Below are positions 42,455 to 44,614 of a stretch of DNA of 44,614 nt, piece after piece. A model generated the notes under the pieces. That model searched no databases. It was not told the origin of the DNA and saw only the letters and a list, made by a program, of their open reading frames with translations. Source of the stretch: Aeromonas caviae (GTDB lineage: Bacteria; Pseudomonadota; Gammaproteobacteria; Enterobacterales; Aeromonadaceae); NCBI RefSeq assembly GCF_000819785.1, contig NZ_CDBK01000065.1, positions 1-44,614 of the forward strand, in the 5' to 3' direction. A program made the translations under genes and the position numbers. Numbering within the stretch: the first letter of the stretch is position 1; every line of letters begins with the position of its first letter.

Positions 42455-43264
42455 CTACCAGATGTAGCCCACCCCGAAGCCTGCATAGAGTTCTCCCTGA
42501 TGCTGGACGATGGGGCTGTCCGCGATGTCGTCGTCGTAGCGTTCGTAGTTGATGCCAAAGCCGCCAATCCAGTTGGCACTGAAGCGATAGCTGCCGATGA
42601 GGGAGACCATGGGGGAGAGGGTGGTGCCCGTGTTCCACGCCGGCCTGTCCGCCCTCGCTTCGTCTTGCGAGACACCGCCGAAGTAGTAGTTGGCGAGGTT
42701 GTGGCTGCGCAGCATGACGCCGGCTCCCGGCATCAGCAGCAGGGGACCGCGGATGATGGGGAAGTTGGCCCACAGCATCAGCTCCTGACCGTTGCTGGTG
42801 CCGGTCACATCCGTGGTGGCCCGCACGCTCCAGAGGGCGTAGGGAGTGATGAGATCGGCCCCGAACCCCGCTTCGAACTGCCCCTTGCGCTTCTCCATGC
42901 CATGGAGGAAGGGATCGTCGTCCGGGTCCAGGTTGCCAAAGCGCATCCGGCCGAAGGCATAGGTCGAGAGGTTGCCATTGCGGCTCAGGTAGTAGCGGGC
43001 CCGATCCCCCAGATACATCAGGTTGTCACCAAAATAGAGGGCCCCCGGGATGGGCATCAGGGTGTCGTCCTGGTGCTGGTAACGGGCCTGACCGCCGATG
43101 ACGGCCCCGCCCAGCACCAGCCCCTTGGGAATGGGGCTGTCAGGGCTGTCGCTGGAGAAGGCGCTGAGGGCCCCGATGTCGAGGTCTGCCCGGACGGGAG
43201 AACAGAACAGCAGTGCCAGAAAGGCACCCAGAGAGGCATGGCGCAGGGCAGGGAGTGGGGGCAT
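42455..43264 (-). CDS. MipA/OmpV-family outer-membrane protein
   Basis: 269 aa. Signal peptide to about PVRA-D (residue 26). The mature protein has amphipathic beta-strands typical of a small barrel: GGAVIGGQARYQHQDD, IPGALYFGDNLMY, the FEAGFGADLITPY strand, LSPMVSLIGSYRFSANW and the terminal GELYAGFGVGYIW with an aromatic last residue. This pattern fits MipA/OmpV, scaffold or porin-like proteins. A weak AAGGA lies before the ATG. No neighbour indicates its role. Confidence 0.82.
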   Translation of the reverse strand: MPPLPALRHASLGAFLALLFCSPVRADLDIGALSAFSSDSPDSPIPKGLVLGGAVIGGQARYQHQDDTLMPIPGALYFGDNLMYLGDRARYYLSRNGNLSTYAFGRMRFGNLDPDDDPFLHGMEKRKGQFEAGFGADLITPYALWSVRATTDVTGTSNGQELMLWANFPIIRGPLLLMPGAGVMLRSHNLANYYFGGVSQDEARADRPAWNTGTTLSPMVSLIGSYRFSANWIGGFGINYERYDDDIADSPIVQHQGELYAGFGVGYIW

Positions 43265-43403
43265 GACAGATCCTTGTCGGTGGGTGGGCGTGGGAACGAA
43301 TCAGACCGGCGTAGCAAGTCAAACGGATGTCGGTTTTCAATTAAACCCGATAAGGCAAGCATGAGCCAGCGTCACGGAAGTGCAGCTGGTGGCCGGTATC
43401 TGA

Positions 43404-43430
43404 AAGGGGCGAGACCCGGCCTCGCCCCTT
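43404..43430 (-). terminator. Terminator hairpin after the PerM-like gene
   Basis: AAGGGGCGAG / CTCGCCCCTT stem with a 7-base loop just past the perM-like stop on the minus strand. Confidence 0.6.
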
Positions 43431-43437
43431 GCCAGGG

Positions 43438-44508
43438 TCAGGGGGCGGGGCGGGGGAGATCTTCCCGCTTGGGCCAGGCGTTGAGCACCGCCTTGACCAG
43501 GGTGGCGAGGGGAATGGCGAAGAAGACACCCCAAAAGCCCCACAGACCGCCAAACACCAGCACGGCGATGATGATGGCCACCGGGTGCAGGTTGACCGCC
43601 TCGGAGAAGAGCAGGGGGACCAGCAGGTTGCCGTCGAGGGCCTGGATCACGAAATAGGCCACCATCAGCCAGGCGAAGTCGGGGGTCAGCCCCCACTGGA
43701 ACAGGGCCACCATGGCCACCGGCACGGTCACGGCGGCGGCGCCGATATAGGGGATGAGCACGGAGAAGCCCACCGCGACCGCCAGCAGGGCGGAGTAGCG
43801 CAATCCCATCAGGGCGAAGGGCACATAGGTGGCGATGCCGACGATGACGATCTCGATCACCTTGCCGCGGATGTAGTTGATGATCTGGTCGTTCATCTCC
43901 ACCCAGACCCGGTTCACCAGGGTGCGGTTGCGGGGCAGGAAGCGGCGCAGGCCCCCCATCAGCACCTGTTTGTCCTTGAGCATGAAGAAGACCATCAGGG
44001 GCACCAGGATGGCGTAGATGAGGATGGCCACCACGTTGATGAGGGAGCTCAAAGAGGCACTCACCAGTTGTTCACCGCCGGTCAGGATGCGCTGGCGAAT
44101 GTTGTCGATGATGGTCTCCACCAGGCTGACGTCGATGATCTCGGGGTATTTTTCCGGCAGGGTGCGGACATAGTCCTGGGCATGGGCCAGCATGGCGGGC
44201 GCCTCCTTGGCCAGGTTGACCCCCTGGCTCACCAGCGTCGGGATGAGGCCCAGCAGCATCAGGGTCGTCACCGTGATGAACAGCAGCAGGACCAGGCTGG
44301 TGGCGACGGTGCGAGAAAGGCCGCCCCGTTGCAGGCGACTCACCGGCCACTCCAGCAGATAGGCCATCACCAGGGCCACCAGCAGCGGTGCCAGCAGATC
44401 CCCAAACAGCCAGAGCACGGCAAAGCAGAAGACCAGCAGCAGGAAGAGGGTGACGGCATCGGGGTCGGAAAAACGGGTCTGATACCAGCGCTTCAATACA
44501 TCTAACAT
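43438..44508 (-). CDS. perM: AI-2E/PerM-family transporter
   Basis: 356 aa, eight or so transmembrane helices. The N-terminal AVTLFLLLVFCFAVLWLFGDLLAPLLVALVMAYLLEWPV and the C-terminal ILIYAILVPLMVFFMLKDK and VGFSVLIPYIGAAAVTVPVA blocks are hallmarks of the PerM/AI-2E transporter superfamily. E. coli PerM (353 aa) is the closest fit by length and the start MLDVLKRWYQTRFSDPDA. Its substrate is not known; family members include an autoinducer-2 exporter and Na+/H+ antiporters. AAGGA 7 bases before ATG 44508 fixes the start. Confidence 0.88.
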   Translation of the reverse strand: MLDVLKRWYQTRFSDPDAVTLFLLLVFCFAVLWLFGDLLAPLLVALVMAYLLEWPVSRLQRGGLSRTVATSLVLLLFITVTTLMLLGLIPTLVSQGVNLAKEAPAMLAHAQDYVRTLPEKYPEIIDVSLVETIIDNIRQRILTGGEQLVSASLSSLINVVAILIYAILVPLMVFFMLKDKQVLMGGLRRFLPRNRTLVNRVWVEMNDQIINYIRGKVIEIVIVGIATYVPFALMGLRYSALLAVAVGFSVLIPYIGAAAVTVPVAMVALFQWGLTPDFAWLMVAYFVIQALDGNLLVPLLFSEAVNLHPVAIIIAVLVFGGLWGFWGVFFAIPLATLVKAVLNAWPKREDLPRPAP

Positions 44509-44530
44509 CGAGGCTTCCTTGAATGGCGGC

Positions 44531-44614
44531 TCACGGGGTGGGTGGCATGGGCTCGGGGGCGAGCAGGGCGTCCCGGGGGGGACGGGCAACGACGAGCAGC
44601 AGGGAGAGGCGGGC
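44531..44614 (-). CDS. C-terminal tail of an unidentified gene (cut by window edge)
   Basis: The last 27 codons before a TGA at 44531-44533, ending in LAPEPMPPTP. It sits 22 bases upstream of perM on the same strand, so it is probably co-transcribed. Too little is visible to name it. Confidence 0.4.
   Translation of the reverse strand, partial: ARLSLLLVVARPPRDALLAPEPMPPTP

Overview
The window reads as a chromosomal segment of a GC-rich gammaproteobacterium, most likely Aeromonas. Reasons: enterobacterial/Vibrio-type housekeeping genes (ybaM, cydABX, aroF-tyrA, maoP-hdfR, ecotin, yejK and yejLM, malEFGK) in high-GC coding sequence, together with a GlyGly-CTERM secreted protease of the type found in Vibrio, Shewanella and Aeromonas. 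The genus is inferred from gene content and style, not from a marker gene. I saw no tRNA, rRNA, CRISPR array or transposase gene.

Layout. 1-2060: a CynX-type MFS transporter (cut by the window edge) and a nucleoside/base deaminase, divergent from a LysR regulator across a palindromic operator. 2070-4710: GyrI-like protein, ybaM, acyl-CoA thioesterase, a DUF533/TerB-like membrane protein and a GNAT acetyltransferase. 4736-9145: a MocR-type PLP regulator divergent from cydABX, with a three-copy repeat between them. 9209-12118: MFS exporter, an inverted pair of REP-like hairpins, the aldo-keto reductase dkgB and a small quinol-monooxygenase-like gene. 12200-14540: a sharply AT-rich island with two overlapping genes, a PD-(D/E)xK-nuclease-like protein and an unknown partner, resembling a two-gene anti-phage system (GAPS4-like). 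14591-17929: VOC protein, DUF6404 membrane protein, a striking in-frame chimera of a LysR regulator with the C-terminus of glycerol-3-phosphate dehydrogenase (GlpD), then glpQ.

18289-20620: aroF and tyrA, forming the tyrosine branch with TyrR-like boxes upstream. 20735-22740: hdfR, maoP and ecotin. 22935-31558 (minus strand): a tightly packed five-gene set with two Fur-like boxes around its promoter. It encodes a TonB-dependent haem/haemoglobin-type receptor, an exported oligopeptidase-B-like serine peptidase, a secreted zinc metalloprotease with P domain and GlyGly-CTERM, a DUF1566 lipoprotein and a second DUF1566 protein. This suggests a coordinated system that cleaves a host iron protein or peptide carrier and takes up the iron source. 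31810-35051: yejM (lapC) and yejL, divergent from yejK. 35447-40467: maltose importer malE-malF-malG-malK in one direction. 40595-44614: PPK2 polyphosphate kinase, an alpha/beta hydrolase, a MipA/OmpV-like outer-membrane protein, a PerM/AI-2E-type transporter and the tail of one more gene.

The three places most worth attention are the LysR-GlpD chimera (about 16290), the AT-rich nuclease pair (12316-14359) and the Fur-boxed receptor/protease operon (22935-31558). Functions are assigned from reading motifs; no database search was run.
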